In this document: one piece after another, positions 1 through 7,292 of the stretch
Layout: the number at the start of each line of letters is the position of its first letter
Position numbering within the stretch: the first letter of the stretch is position 1
Origin: Brevibacillus sp. SYP-B805
Lineage (GTDB): Bacteria > Bacillota > Bacilli > Brevibacillales > Brevibacillaceae
Assembly (NCBI RefSeq): GCF_011059135.1
Contig: NZ_JAALGD010000009.1
Coordinates: 62,001 to 126,000 of the forward strand
Length of the DNA: 64,000 nucleotides
Direction: 5' to 3'
The notes under the pieces: generated by a model
Seen by the model: only the letters and a program-made list of their open reading frames with translations
Databases searched by the model: none
Told to the model about the DNA's origin: nothing
Program-made: the position numbers and the translations under genes

Positions 1-146
1 TGATTCGGGGATGGTCGTACCGGGAAGCGGTGCGTCTGGGTAATCGCATCGGAGCCTATGCCGTGACGGTGAAGGGCGATGTGGAAGGATATCCGTACTG
101 GTCCCAGATCGCGCCGGATGAAGAGAAACCGGAGATTTTCCGCTGA
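1..146 (+). CDS. PfkB-family sugar kinase, C-terminal end (probably 2-keto-3-deoxygluconate kinase)
   Basis: The window opens inside a gene. From position 3 the frame encodes 47 residues, including EAVRLGNRIGAYAVTVKGD, and stops with TGA at 144-146. The Gly-Ala-Tyr-Ala-Val-Thr stretch near the end is typical of the last helix of PfkB/ribokinase-family kinases. The KDPG aldolase gene begins 24 bp downstream, so the likely substrate is 2-keto-3-deoxygluconate, phosphorylated to KDPG for the next enzyme. The substrate is inferred from the neighbour only, because the active-site region lies outside the window. Confidence 0.75.
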   Translation, partial: IRGWSYREAVRLGNRIGAYAVTVKGDVEGYPYWSQIAPDEEKPEIFR

Positions 147-170
147 GAGCGGGGAGGTGGCGCAAGCATC

Positions 171-821
171 ATGCTGGAGAAAGCGGAGCGTTTGCAGAAC
201 ATGATCAAGGGCGGCATTATCGCCATCCTGCGGCACGTGCCGGAGGAGAACGCGGTGCGTGTAGCCGAAAGCCTGGTGGAAGGCGGGGTCACGGCGCTGG
301 AAGTACCGGTGCAGACAGCCGGGGCATTCCGGGCCATGGAGGCAATCGCGTCCCGCCTGCAGGGGAAAGCCGTGGTGGGCGCCGGGACGGTGCTGGATGC
401 AGAGACGGCCCGGCTCTCCATCAACTGCGGGGCGGAGTTTCTGTTCAGCCCCAGCCTGCATCAGGAGGTGATCCGCACCGGTCTGCGCTATGGCAAAATC
501 GTCGTGCCGGGCGTGATGACCCCGACCGAAATGATCCAGGCGATGGAGTGGGGGGCCGATCTGGTAAAGATCTTCCCGGCAGGCAGCCTCGGCCCGTCCT
601 ATGTCAAGGACGTGCGCGGCCCCTTCCCGCACATTCCGGTCATCCCGACGGGCGGGGTGAACCTGGAGAATGCGGCCGCGTTTATCAAAGCCGGTGCGGT
701 TGCGCTGGGCGTCGGCGGCAGCCTCGTCGACAGCAGGCTGATGGCGGCCGGGGAGTATGACAAGCTGCGCGAGCGGGCCGCCCGGTTTGTGGACGCGGTA
801 AAAGCAGCGAGAACGACCTGA
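171..821 (+). CDS. kdgA: KDPG / 4-hydroxy-2-oxoglutarate aldolase
   Basis: This 216-aa protein has the usual length of the class I KDPG aldolase family, a cytoplasmic TIM barrel. It cleaves 2-keto-3-deoxy-6-phosphogluconate into pyruvate and glyceraldehyde 3-phosphate. Glu44 in ALEVPVQT and the Schiff-base Lys133 in LVKIFPAGS are both present, as is the phosphate-binding PTGGV loop around residue 160. A GGGGAGGTGG Shine-Dalgarno (SD) site precedes the ATG. It follows the kinase gene by 24 bp, giving a kinase-aldolase pair for hexuronate or gluconate breakdown. A perfect terminator hairpin follows directly, so it is probably the last gene of its operon. Confidence 0.93.
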   Translation: MLEKAERLQNMIKGGIIAILRHVPEENAVRVAESLVEGGVTALEVPVQTAGAFRAMEAIASRLQGKAVVGAGTVLDAETARLSINCGAEFLFSPSLHQEVIRTGLRYGKIVVPGVMTPTEMIQAMEWGADLVKIFPAGSLGPSYVKDVRGPFPHIPVIPTGGVNLENAAAFIKAGAVALGVGGSLVDSRLMAAGEYDKLRERAARFVDAVKAARTT

Positions 822-835
822 CAGACGGATACAGC

Positions 836-870
836 AAGCGGCACACCGATATGGGTGTGCCGCTTCTGTT
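836..870 (+). terminator. Terminator of the kinase-aldolase operon
   Basis: A perfect 12-bp stem (AAGCGGCACACC, 836-847, with GGTGTGCCGCTT, 854-865) and 6-nt loop lie just after the aldolase stop codon. The tail is only moderately T-rich (CTGTTTGT). Confidence 0.75.
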
Positions 871-945
871 TGTAGACAAGGTGGAAACGTTCCGGCCAGC
901 CACACGTAAAACAAAGGAGAAGACTTTGAAAAATGAGGGAGCACG

Positions 946-2121
946 ATGCATGCAACGCGAACAGAACGGCTGAGGGCCGAGCGAAAACGGAAGCGAAGCC
1001 GCGCGCGGCGTTGGTTCATGGGAATCGCCGGCCTCCTGCTGCTTGCCGGCCTCGCCGATGCGCTCCTCCGATCCGCCCAGGACAAGGGAAACGCAGGCTC
1101 GTCCGGCCCGGTTGACACGATCCGCCCGGCGGCATCCGGGCGGCAGGAAGGGGAGGAGGAGGGCGCCGCAGAACCGGTGGTCCGTCTCACCTTTGTCGGG
1201 GACGTGATGATGAGCGGCAATGTGGAATCGCTGCTGAAAGCCAAAGGCTACGATTTTCCCTATGCGTACGTGAAGACGCTTTTTCAGCAGGATGACTGCA
1301 CGATCGCCAATTTGGAGACGCCCGTTACGGAGAGAGGCACCCCCGCCCCCAACAAGGAATATGTGTACAAATCGCCGCCGGCCGCCATCCCGCCTCTGAA
1401 AGCAGCCGGCATGGATGTGGTCAATCTGGCCAACAACCATTCCATGGATCAAGGGGAAGAAGGGCTGCTCGATACGTTTCGCATCCTGGAGGAGAACGGC
1501 ATCGATTATGTGGGGGCCGGAGCCGATGCGACGCGTGCCTACCAACCGGTGATGGTGGAGCGGAACGGCATCAAGGTGGCTTTTTTGGGATTCAGCCGGG
1601 TGGTTCCCAATGTCGGCTGGTATGCCGGCACCAGCAAGCCGGGAGTGGCCATCTCGTACGAACCGACCCGGGCGGCCGAAGCGATTGCCGCCGCCCGGAA
1701 GCAGGCTGATCTGGTGGTGGTCATCGCCCATTGGGGACAGGAAAAGGTGGACTACCCGGTGGATCACCAGAAGGAGCTGGCCCGCGCTTACATCCATGCG
1801 GGCGCAGACCTCGTCGTCGGCAGCCACCCCCATGTGCTGCAGGGGTTCGAATCCTACAACGGAAAGTGGATTGCCTACAGCCTGGGCAATTTTGTCTTCA
1901 CCCGCTCAAGCGTTGCGAAAACATGGGAAACCATGGTGCTGCAGGCAGCCTGCACGAAAAGGGGAACCTGTACCTTGAAGATGCTGCCTTTCCGCGCGGA
2001 GCTTGGTCAGGCGGTGCCGATGAACAAACAGGACGGCGCCCGGCTGATCCGGCGGGTGGAGTCCATTTCCACCGGCGTCCGCGTGGAACCGGACGGAAGC
2101 GTGAAAGAAGCGGCCCATTGA
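946..2121 (+). CDS. CapA-family metallophosphatase-like protein, membrane anchored
   Basis: This 391-aa protein begins with a basic stretch and a single membrane segment at about residues 23-42, so the bulk should lie outside the cytoplasm. The CapA / PgsA fold follows, related to calcineurin-like phosphoesterases. Its motifs are LTFVGDVMMSG, IANLETPVT, NLANNHSMD, VVVIAHWG and VVGSHPHVLQG. These carry the Asp, Glu, Asn and His residues expected to bind two metals. Family members take part in poly-gamma-glutamate synthesis or act on cell-surface polymers, but no pgsB/pgsC gene is nearby, so the substrate is unknown. The ATG at 946 was chosen because GAGGGAG lies 8 nt upstream. It appears to be transcribed alone or with the small gene at 2205. 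Confidence 0.85.
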   Translation: MHATRTERLRAERKRKRSRARRWFMGIAGLLLLAGLADALLRSAQDKGNAGSSGPVDTIRPAASGRQEGEEEGAAEPVVRLTFVGDVMMSGNVESLLKAKGYDFPYAYVKTLFQQDDCTIANLETPVTERGTPAPNKEYVYKSPPAAIPPLKAAGMDVVNLANNHSMDQGEEGLLDTFRILEENGIDYVGAGADATRAYQPVMVERNGIKVAFLGFSRVVPNVGWYAGTSKPGVAISYEPTRAAEAIAAARKQADLVVVIAHWGQEKVDYPVDHQKELARAYIHAGADLVVGSHPHVLQGFESYNGKWIAYSLGNFVFTRSSVAKTWETMVLQAACTKRGTCTLKMLPFRAELGQAVPMNKQDGARLIRRVESISTGVRVEPDGSVKEAAH

Positions 2122-2204
2122 GGCGTGGGGGAGTCCGCATATTTCCTCCGTCAGCAGGTGATGCTAAGGAAAATCGATTTTTCCAGAAGAAGGAGCGCTG
2201 TGAG

Positions 2205-2366
2205 ATGACCTCGCCCGAACAGACGAATGAAGTGACGGAGATGCAGCAGATCGGGGCCTATCCGACGAAACACAAGCCGTATCAGCAGGATGTACCGCTG
2301 CTGCAAACGGAGGAAGAAAGCGGCGAACCCGCCCACATCCCCGCCACGCAGGATCGCGCGCAGTAG
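2205..2366 (+). CDS. Small hydrophilic protein, 53 aa
   Basis: A 53-aa frame starts at ATG 2205 with GAAGGAG about 9 nt upstream and stops at TAG 2364-2366. The product is acidic and rich in Gln, Glu and Pro, with no Cys and no membrane segment. It begins MTSPEQTNEVTEMQQ. I do not recognise the family. A double terminator hairpin follows at once, which supports it as a real last gene behind the CapA gene 84 bp upstream. Confidence 0.55.
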   Translation: MTSPEQTNEVTEMQQIGAYPTKHKPYQQDVPLLQTEEESGEPAHIPATQDRAQ

Positions 2367-2380
2367 AAGCAGTGAAAAAG

Positions 2381-2460
2381 GCAGTTCCACTCCCCGGTTG
2401 CCCGGGGTGGAACTGCATCCGCCCAAGAAAGACAGGCCAATCGCTGGCGTGTCTTTTTTT
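2381..2460 (+). terminator. Tandem hairpins ending in a T-run
   Basis: The first hairpin pairs GCAGTTCCAC (2381-2390) with GTGGAACTGC (2407-2416). The second pairs AAGACAGGCCA (2429-2439) with TGGCGTGTCTT (2444-2454, one mismatch) and is followed by seven or more T. The second is a textbook intrinsic terminator. The first may strengthen it. Confidence 0.8.
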
Positions 2461-2522
2461 GCATTTTCAGAACAAGGAGACCTGGGCGAGCCTATGTCCC
2501 CCTTTTCCGGGCACGCGATCGG

Positions 2523-2942
2523 TTATTTCACCCGCCCGATCGACAGGTTGACCCGGTAGTTGCCGTATGCCAATATCTCGTCCAGCAGGCGGTTCAGCTC
2601 CTCCTGGTTCGGGACGCTCACTTTCAGCGAATAACAGCCTTCCCCGCTGATCCGATGCGCTTCGCAAATTCGCTCGTCACGCTGGATGAAGCGCTGGAAG
2701 GCGGCATGATCCGTTGTTTTCATGAAAACGGTGACCAGCGCGAGGAGGGAGGGGCTGAGCTTGCTTGGGTCTAGCCGCAGCGTGTAGCCCTCGATAACTC
2801 CCGTCTCCTCCATCTTGCGGATGCGGCTGCCGACAGCCTGTCCGGTAAGATGGACGCGCTCGCCGATTTCCCGCCACGGCATCCGGGCATTTTCCTGCAG
2901 CAGCTTCAGAATCGCCAGATCGGTCTGATCGAGCATGACCAT
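2523..2942 (-). CDS. Lrp/AsnC-family transcriptional regulator
   Basis: This 139-aa protein has the family's usual length and layout. The N-terminal winged helix (about residues 3-60) starts MLDQTDLAILKLLQENAR and carries the AVGSRIRKMEETGVIEGYT recognition region. An RAM/AsnC ligand-binding domain follows to the end. Such proteins form octamers that sense amino acids or related metabolites. The ATG at 2942 (or the in-frame ATG at 2936) is preceded by AAAGGA; the longer open frame upstream has no SD. It is divergent from the metallo-hydrolase gene at 3055 across about 110 bp, so it may control that gene; this is inference from position. Confidence 0.88.
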   Translation of the reverse strand: MVMLDQTDLAILKLLQENARMPWREIGERVHLTGQAVGSRIRKMEETGVIEGYTLRLDPSKLSPSLLALVTVFMKTTDHAAFQRFIQRDERICEAHRISGEGCYSLKVSVPNQEELNRLLDEILAYGNYRVNLSIGRVK

Positions 2943-3054
2943 CGTTCCTTTCACGGTGAAAAAATTCTTCGGCCAATTGGTTCGCGGGGAAAAGGGGCAG
3001 GAGGCTATAATCGGAGGTGAAACATCAGTACCATTATAAATCGGAGGGTTTGCG

Positions 3055-3807
3055 ATGAGAATGCAATTGGTACGCCATGCCACCCTTTTGGTAGAGTACG
3101 GCGGCAAGAGGCTGCTGGTTGATCCGATGTTTAGTCCTGCCGGGGCGCTGCCTGCCACCCCCAACACCCCCAATCAGCGGCCCAATCCGCTGGTGGATTT
3201 GCCGATGGACCCTCGTTCCCTGCTGGACATCGATGCCATCGTAGTTACCCATACCCACCGGGATCACCTGGATGATGCGGCGGTCGCGGCACTCCCCAAG
3301 CATCTGCCGCTCTTCAGCCAACCGGAAGACGAGGAGAAGCTTCGCGGCTTCGGGTTTACCCGGGTACAGCCGGTTTCCACGGAGGCAGCATGGGAAGGCA
3401 TCGTCTTCCATCGCACGGGAGGGCAGCACGGGACCGGGGAGATCGGCAAAGCCATGGGGCCGGTATCGGGCTTGGTCCTGCAGGCGGAAGGAGAGCCTAC
3501 CCTTTACATCGCCGGGGATACGGTCTGGTGCGACGAGATGGAAGAGGCGCTGGCGGCCCACCAGCCTGACATCGTGGTTGTCAATGCGGGCGGTGCGCGG
3601 TTTCTGACCGGCGGCCCGATCACGATGACGGCGGAGGATATCGTGCAGACGTGCCGCAAAGCGCCCCAAGCGCGGGTTGTCGCCGTTCACATGGAGGCGT
3701 GGAATCACTGCCTGTTGACGCGCCGCGAACTGGCTGAGGCGCTGGCGGCTGCGCAGCTCACCCACCAGGTGCATATCCCCGCCGATGGGGAATGGCTGTC
3801 GTTTTAG
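3055..3807 (+). CDS. Metallo-beta-lactamase-fold hydrolase
   Basis: This 250-aa protein starts MRMQLVRHATLLVEY and shows the metal-binding motif THTHRDHLDD at about residues 64-73. A later metal-ligand Asp sits in YIAGDTVW, and a further His lies in AVHMEAWNH near the C-terminus. The overall pattern matches the stand-alone UPF0173/YtqK-like subgroup of the MBL fold, whose substrates are mostly unknown. It is cytoplasmic, with no signal peptide. It is divergent from an Lrp-type regulator. Downstream the gene runs straight into a structured repeat element. Confidence 0.85.
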   Translation: MRMQLVRHATLLVEYGGKRLLVDPMFSPAGALPATPNTPNQRPNPLVDLPMDPRSLLDIDAIVVTHTHRDHLDDAAVAALPKHLPLFSQPEDEEKLRGFGFTRVQPVSTEAAWEGIVFHRTGGQHGTGEIGKAMGPVSGLVLQAEGEPTLYIAGDTVWCDEMEEALAAHQPDIVVVNAGGARFLTGGPITMTAEDIVQTCRKAPQARVVAVHMEAWNHCLLTRRELAEALAAAQLTHQVHIPADGEWLSF

Positions 3808-3812
3808 GGAGA

Positions 3813-4101
3813 GAGGGTACCTTGGCAAGAAGGTACACTCAGACTGACGACAAACTGCAGTTAGAATCATGGCGTGATGGGGCCAAGCGAGCTCCTTTGA
3901 CGACCGGCTCAGCGAAGAAACGAAGACGCGGGAGCAAAGGGGGCGTGAGTCTCACATCCCCGAAACACCCAGATGTTGAGCCCCCGCCCGCGTCGCGTTT
4001 CGGAGCGGACATGGCCTACTTCTGCGCGGGTCGTCAAGAGAGCGAGCAGGAACCATTACCCATGCGAAAAAGGACTTTGTCTGCACACTGAGGGTACCTT
4101 G
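3813..4101 (+). repeat. Structured repeat element, copy 1 (most complete)
   Basis: About 267 bp (3832-4098) is bounded by imperfect 23-bp inverted repeats (left GGTACACTCAG, right CTGAGGGTACC). A perfect 12-bp direct repeat, GAGGGTACCTTG, lies at 3813-3824 and 4090-4101. The inside can fold back in nested order: CTTTGACGACC with GGGTCGTCAAGAG, then GAAAC, GACGCGGG and GGGGGC each with a later complement, closing on GTGAGTCTCAC. Related copies lie at 57092-57306 (reversed), 13768-13830 (reversed, internally deleted) and 23888-23951 (right end only). No credible protein is encoded. It could be a MITE-like element or a structured RNA. Confidence 0.85.
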
Positions 4102-4120
4102 CAACAAGGTGCCCTTTTGC
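4092..4120 (+). terminator. Terminator at the right edge of repeat copy 1
   Basis: GGGTACCTT (4092-4100) pairs with AAGGTGCCC (4107-4114) across a short loop and runs into TTTT. A similar but T-less hairpin (GTACCTT / AAGGTAC, 3817-3836) sits at the left edge of the repeat. The native terminator of the upstream hydrolase gene may have been split or duplicated by the element. Confidence 0.65.
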
Positions 4121-4124
4121 CTGT

Positions 4125-4153
4125 TTGACAAAGATAACTCAACGTAATAATAT
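4125..4153 (+). promoter_or_regulatory. Sigma-A promoter for the regulator-clpP operon
   Basis: TTGACA (4125-4130), a 17-bp spacer and TAATAT (4148-4153) give a near-consensus vegetative promoter about 40 bp before the SD of the gene at 4195. Confidence 0.8.
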
Positions 4154-4194
4154 ATTTTTACGTGAATAAAATGGTTTATGTAGGAGGTGATCCC

Positions 4195-4794
4195 TTGCCG
4201 CAGGACATCATGGAAACCTATGTCGTGGAGCAGCCGGATCAAGCCATGGTGCTGCTGAATCCGCTGCGCTCGGAGATTCTCGGCAAGCTGGCGGAACCGG
4301 CCTCGGCGGCAGAGATTGCCCGCAGCATCCATGAAATTCCGCAGCGGGTGAACTATCACCTGAAAGCGCTGGAGAAGGCAGGCTTGGTGCGGCGCGTCGG
4401 CACCCGGCAGGTGCGCAATCTGGTGGAAGTGCTGTATCAGGCCATCGCCCGGACGTTCATTTTGCCGGAATCGCTCGGCTGGAATGCGGAGACCGTGCAG
4501 CGGCTGAAAGACCAAAGCTCGCTCTCCCATCTGATCACGACGTCCGAGCGAATCAAGCGGGACGCGCTGGTGCTGCTGGAACGATCCGAGGCCAGCGAAG
4601 AGATCCCCAGCGCGACGCTGCAGGCGAGCATAGCCCTGGCGGATGACAAGCAGCGGCAGGCGTTCGTCAGCGAGTATGTGGAGATGGTGCAGAAGCTGGT
4701 GGAAAAGTATCAGGCCCCGAATGGCGGCAGGGATGCGTACACGGTGATTCTGGCGGTATATCCGCAAACAGAACGGGGAGGCGAACAGACGTGA
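4195..4794 (+). CDS. Winged-helix (ArsR-like) transcriptional regulator
   Basis: The start is TTG at 4195, 7 nt after a near-perfect SD (AGGAGGTGA). The upstream in-frame ATG at 4162 lacks a ribosome site. The 199-aa product has an ArsR/HTH_20-type winged helix at about residues 18-85. Its recognition part is EIARSIHEIPQRVNYHLKAL and its wing is VRRVGTRQV. The C-terminal half is predicted mostly helical (for example KRDALVLLERSEASEE), with no Cys metal site of the classical ArsR type, so metal sensing is unlikely. Its stop codon overlaps the start of the next gene, so the two are probably translationally coupled and expressed with clpP. Confidence 0.8.
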   Translation: MPQDIMETYVVEQPDQAMVLLNPLRSEILGKLAEPASAAEIARSIHEIPQRVNYHLKALEKAGLVRRVGTRQVRNLVEVLYQAIARTFILPESLGWNAETVQRLKDQSSLSHLITTSERIKRDALVLLERSEASEEIPSATLQASIALADDKQRQAFVSEYVEMVQKLVEKYQAPNGGRDAYTVILAVYPQTERGGEQT

Positions 4795-5051
4795 AACCTG
4801 TACTGGTGTGGCAGACACGGAAAAGCGGCGAGCGCTCAAAAAAGGCCGCCGGAGCGGAACAGGTCATTCCGTTTCCAGGGAGCCGCCGGGACCAACGGGA
4901 GGAGACGTTCCAGGAGGCGACCGTGACCGAATGGACGGTCGGCGGGCAGCAAGACGCGGCAGCGCCGGTCACCATCCGCATGGTCTCCTCGGGCTTCGGC
5001 GCAGCGGCACCATCCACAGCGCCGCAGGCTCGAATGGGCATGGCGGCTTAA
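4791..5051 (+). CDS. 86-aa protein of unknown function, coupled to the regulator
   Basis: GTG at 4791 overlaps the regulator's TGA (GTGA), with GGGGAGG about 10 nt upstream. The 86-aa product starts [16 protein letters not shown]. It is hydrophilic, with no membrane segment and no motif I recognise, and ends in an Ala/Gly/Met-rich tail. The tight overlap and position between the regulator and clpP suggest a real gene. It could be a small adaptor or a regulatory substrate of the protease, but nothing in the sequence proves that. Confidence 0.55.
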   Translation: MKPVLVWQTRKSGERSKKAAGAEQVIPFPGSRRDQREETFQEATVTEWTVGGQQDAAAPVTIRMVSSGFGAAAPSTAPQARMGMAA

Positions 5052-5073
5052 CCGCGAAAGGAGGCGTTGCAGA

Positions 5074-5655
5074 ATGAATCTCGTACCCGTCGTTGTAGAA
5101 CAGACGAATCTCGGCGAGCGGTCGTATGACATCTATTCCCGCCTGCTGAAAGACAGGATCATCTTCCTGGGCAGCGCGATCGACGACCAGGTGGCCAATG
5201 CGGTGGTGGCGCAGCTGCTCTTTCTGGCTGCCGATGACCCGGACAAGGATATTTACCTGTATATCAACTCGCCGGGGGGCTCGGTGACAGCAGGCATGGC
5301 GATTTTCGACACGATGCAGTACATCAAGCCGGATGTCTCCACCATTTGCATCGGCATGGCGGCGTCGATGGGCTCGCTCTTGCTGGCGGCGGGAGCAAAA
5401 GGGAAACGGTATGCGCTGCCCAATGCGGAAGTGATGATCCACCAGCCGTGGGGCGGTGCGCAGGGGCAGGCAAGCGACATCAAGATTCAGGCCGACCGCA
5501 TACTGAAAAACCGCGAGATGTATGCCCGCATCATTGCCGAACGAAGCGGCCAATCCTTTGACAAGGTGATGCGTGACATCGACCGCGATTACTTCATGTC
5601 GGCAGCCGAAGCGAAGGATTACGGCCTCATCGACAAAGTTATTGAAAAGCTGTAG
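5074..5655 (+). CDS. clpP: ATP-dependent Clp protease proteolytic subunit
   Basis: This 193-aa protein has the usual ClpP length and is complete. The catalytic Ser98 lies in GMAASMGS, His123 in MIHQPWGG and Asp172 in DIDRDYFM. The [11 protein letters not shown] loop and the handle helix are conserved. ClpP forms a tetradecameric serine-protease barrel fed by Clp ATPases. The SD GGAGGCG precedes ATG 5074. It sits in an operon with a winged-helix regulator and an 86-aa protein, not with a Clp ATPase. It may therefore be a second ClpP of the cell, under its own control, which is inference. Confidence 0.96.
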   Translation: MNLVPVVVEQTNLGERSYDIYSRLLKDRIIFLGSAIDDQVANAVVAQLLFLAADDPDKDIYLYINSPGGSVTAGMAIFDTMQYIKPDVSTICIGMAASMGSLLLAAGAKGKRYALPNAEVMIHQPWGGAQGQASDIKIQADRILKNREMYARIIAERSGQSFDKVMRDIDRDYFMSAAEAKDYGLIDKVIEKL

Positions 5656-5684
5656 AAGAGAGATACACAAGGAGGGGCAGGGGC

Positions 5685-6689
5685 ATGCGCGTACTGGTCA
5701 TAGGCGGGACACGCTTTATCGGCTTCTACACCGTCAGACGGCTGATCGAGCAAGGGCATGAGGTGATGCTGTTTCACCGGGGGCAAACGGTGTCCACTCT
5801 CCCGGATGGCGTCAGCCGCCTGCTGGGGGATCGCCGCGAGTTGGCCGGGTACCGGAGCGAGCTTGCGGCATGGGGGCCCGATGTCGTGCTCGACATGGTG
5901 CCGTATACGGAGCAGGATGCCCGGACCGTGATGCAGACCTTCCAAGGCATAGCGGCCCGGGTGGTGGCGATCAGCAGCTGCGATGTGTATCGGGCATTTG
6001 GCCGCCTCCACGGCCTCGAAGACGGGGCGGTTGAACAGGGACCGCTGACGGAGGACGCGCCGCTGAGGGAGCGGCTGTTCGCTTACCGCGGCAAAAGAAA
6101 CGGCCCTGACGATTACGAGAAAATATTGGTGGAGCGGGTCGTGATGGGCGATCCGGAGCTGCCCGGCACCGTCTTGCGCCTCCCCGCCGTCTATGGGCCG
6201 CACGATTATCAGCACCGCATGTACTTCTTCCTGCGCAGGATGCTGGATAAGCGGCCGGCGATCCTGCTTGAGGAAGGGCTGCCGGAGTGGCGGTGGACGC
6301 GCGGATATGTGGAAAACGTGGCCGACGCGATCGCGCTGGCGGTATCCGATGGCCGGGCGGCCGGACGCATCTACAATGTCGGAGAACCGGCAGCCATGAG
6401 CATGCGGGAATGGATTCAGGCGATCGCCCAGGCGGTGGGCTGGAGCGGGGAGATCGTCTCCGTACCCGCTGACCGGCTCCCCGAAGCATTGCGGTGGAAT
6501 ATCCATGCCGCCCAGCATATTGTGTGCGATTCGTCGAGCATGCGCCGCGAGCTGGGTTATCAAGAGCGGATTTCGCTGGAGGAGTCCATCCGGCGCACCG
6601 TGGAATGGGAGAGCCTCCATCCGCCGGAAAACGGCTCTTCGGCGTTGTCTGACTACGCGGCGGAAGATGCCGTGCTGGCAAGCCTCTGA
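5685..6689 (+). CDS. NAD-dependent epimerase/dehydratase (extended SDR)
   Basis: The 334-aa product starts with the Rossmann glycine motif MRVLVIGGTRFIG, the form found in extended short-chain dehydrogenases of the CSP41/epimerase-like group. The GGTRFIG variant replaces the usual GxxGxxG. In place of a canonical YxxxK it has KRNGPDDYEK near residue 145, so the exact catalytic use is uncertain. The C-terminal half binds a nucleotide-sugar-type substrate in relatives. It begins 29 bp after clpP behind a GGAGGGG site and may belong to the same transcript. Confidence 0.82.
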   Translation: MRVLVIGGTRFIGFYTVRRLIEQGHEVMLFHRGQTVSTLPDGVSRLLGDRRELAGYRSELAAWGPDVVLDMVPYTEQDARTVMQTFQGIAARVVAISSCDVYRAFGRLHGLEDGAVEQGPLTEDAPLRERLFAYRGKRNGPDDYEKILVERVVMGDPELPGTVLRLPAVYGPHDYQHRMYFFLRRMLDKRPAILLEEGLPEWRWTRGYVENVADAIALAVSDGRAAGRIYNVGEPAAMSMREWIQAIAQAVGWSGEIVSVPADRLPEALRWNIHAAQHIVCDSSSMRRELGYQERISLEESIRRTVEWESLHPPENGSSALSDYAAEDAVLASL

Positions 6690-6715
6690 CGGGAGGAGCG
6701 GGGTTTCACCCGCAT

Positions 6716-7089
6716 CTATACCCGCTGCTCCGGAAGAAACCAGATGTCCTTGAAATCAACCCAACCGAACAAACGGATCGATACCCCTTTGAGCGACGGA
6801 TGATAATACGTCCGCTGTTTCCTGCGAACCAACGGGATGATGACGCCTTCCCCGATCAGCTTCCTCTCCAGCTGCAGCAGCTTCTCCAACTGGCGGGAGG
6901 AATCCGGCTCCCGCAAAATGTCGGCAATCCGGCGATCCATGGTGCGCAGCCGCTCAAGAGCAGGTTCGCGTTGCGGTTGGTACAGCAGAGGATGTCAGCC
7001 AGCCGCTGGAGCGAAACCGGGATGCGCTGCCCTTCCCCCACCGCTGCAAAGTGGGAGCGCAGGCGTAGATAATGGTCCGCCAGCTGCAT
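6716..7089 (-). pseudogene. Remnant of an SgrR-like regulator (large internal deletion)
   Basis: Two short frames read leftward. The first starts at ATG 7089 behind GGGGGAG and encodes an N-terminal winged helix (MQLADHYLRLRSHF, LADILCCTNRN). The second, shifted in frame and ending at TAG 6716, encodes the extreme C-terminus (RRIADILRE, GWVDFKDIWF). Both match the two ends of the intact 602-aa SgrR-like protein at 15888-17696. Roughly 480 middle residues, the whole solute-binding part, are missing. The join lies near 6960-6980. The remnant is divergent from an MFS gene, exactly as in the intact pair. Confidence 0.85.
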
Positions 7090-7292
7090 GAAAACTCCCC
7101 CTTGTCCGAAAAGATGAAATTTCCTGATATATACATGACACTTTTTCTTCATCTTTATCCAGCTAGAATGGTGGTATCAGCGCCATAGGGAAGATGAGGA
7201 ACCGCAGGTGTTGGTGGAGAAGAAAACCGTCCAGCCCTGATCCTTCGAGAATGGCGGCAACCATACATGCAATTCGGAAAAGGACGGATAGG

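Noticed and set aside
3792-4091. A 99-codon frame inside repeat copy 1
   Set aside because: It overlaps the hydrolase stop region, has no ribosome site, and is not preserved in the reading frame of the copy at 57.1 kb, so the repeat is non-coding.
7194-7292. Longer N-terminus of the MFS protein at 7293
   Set aside because: The extra codons encode an Arg/Trp/Ser-rich stretch without an SD, whereas ATG 7293 has one.
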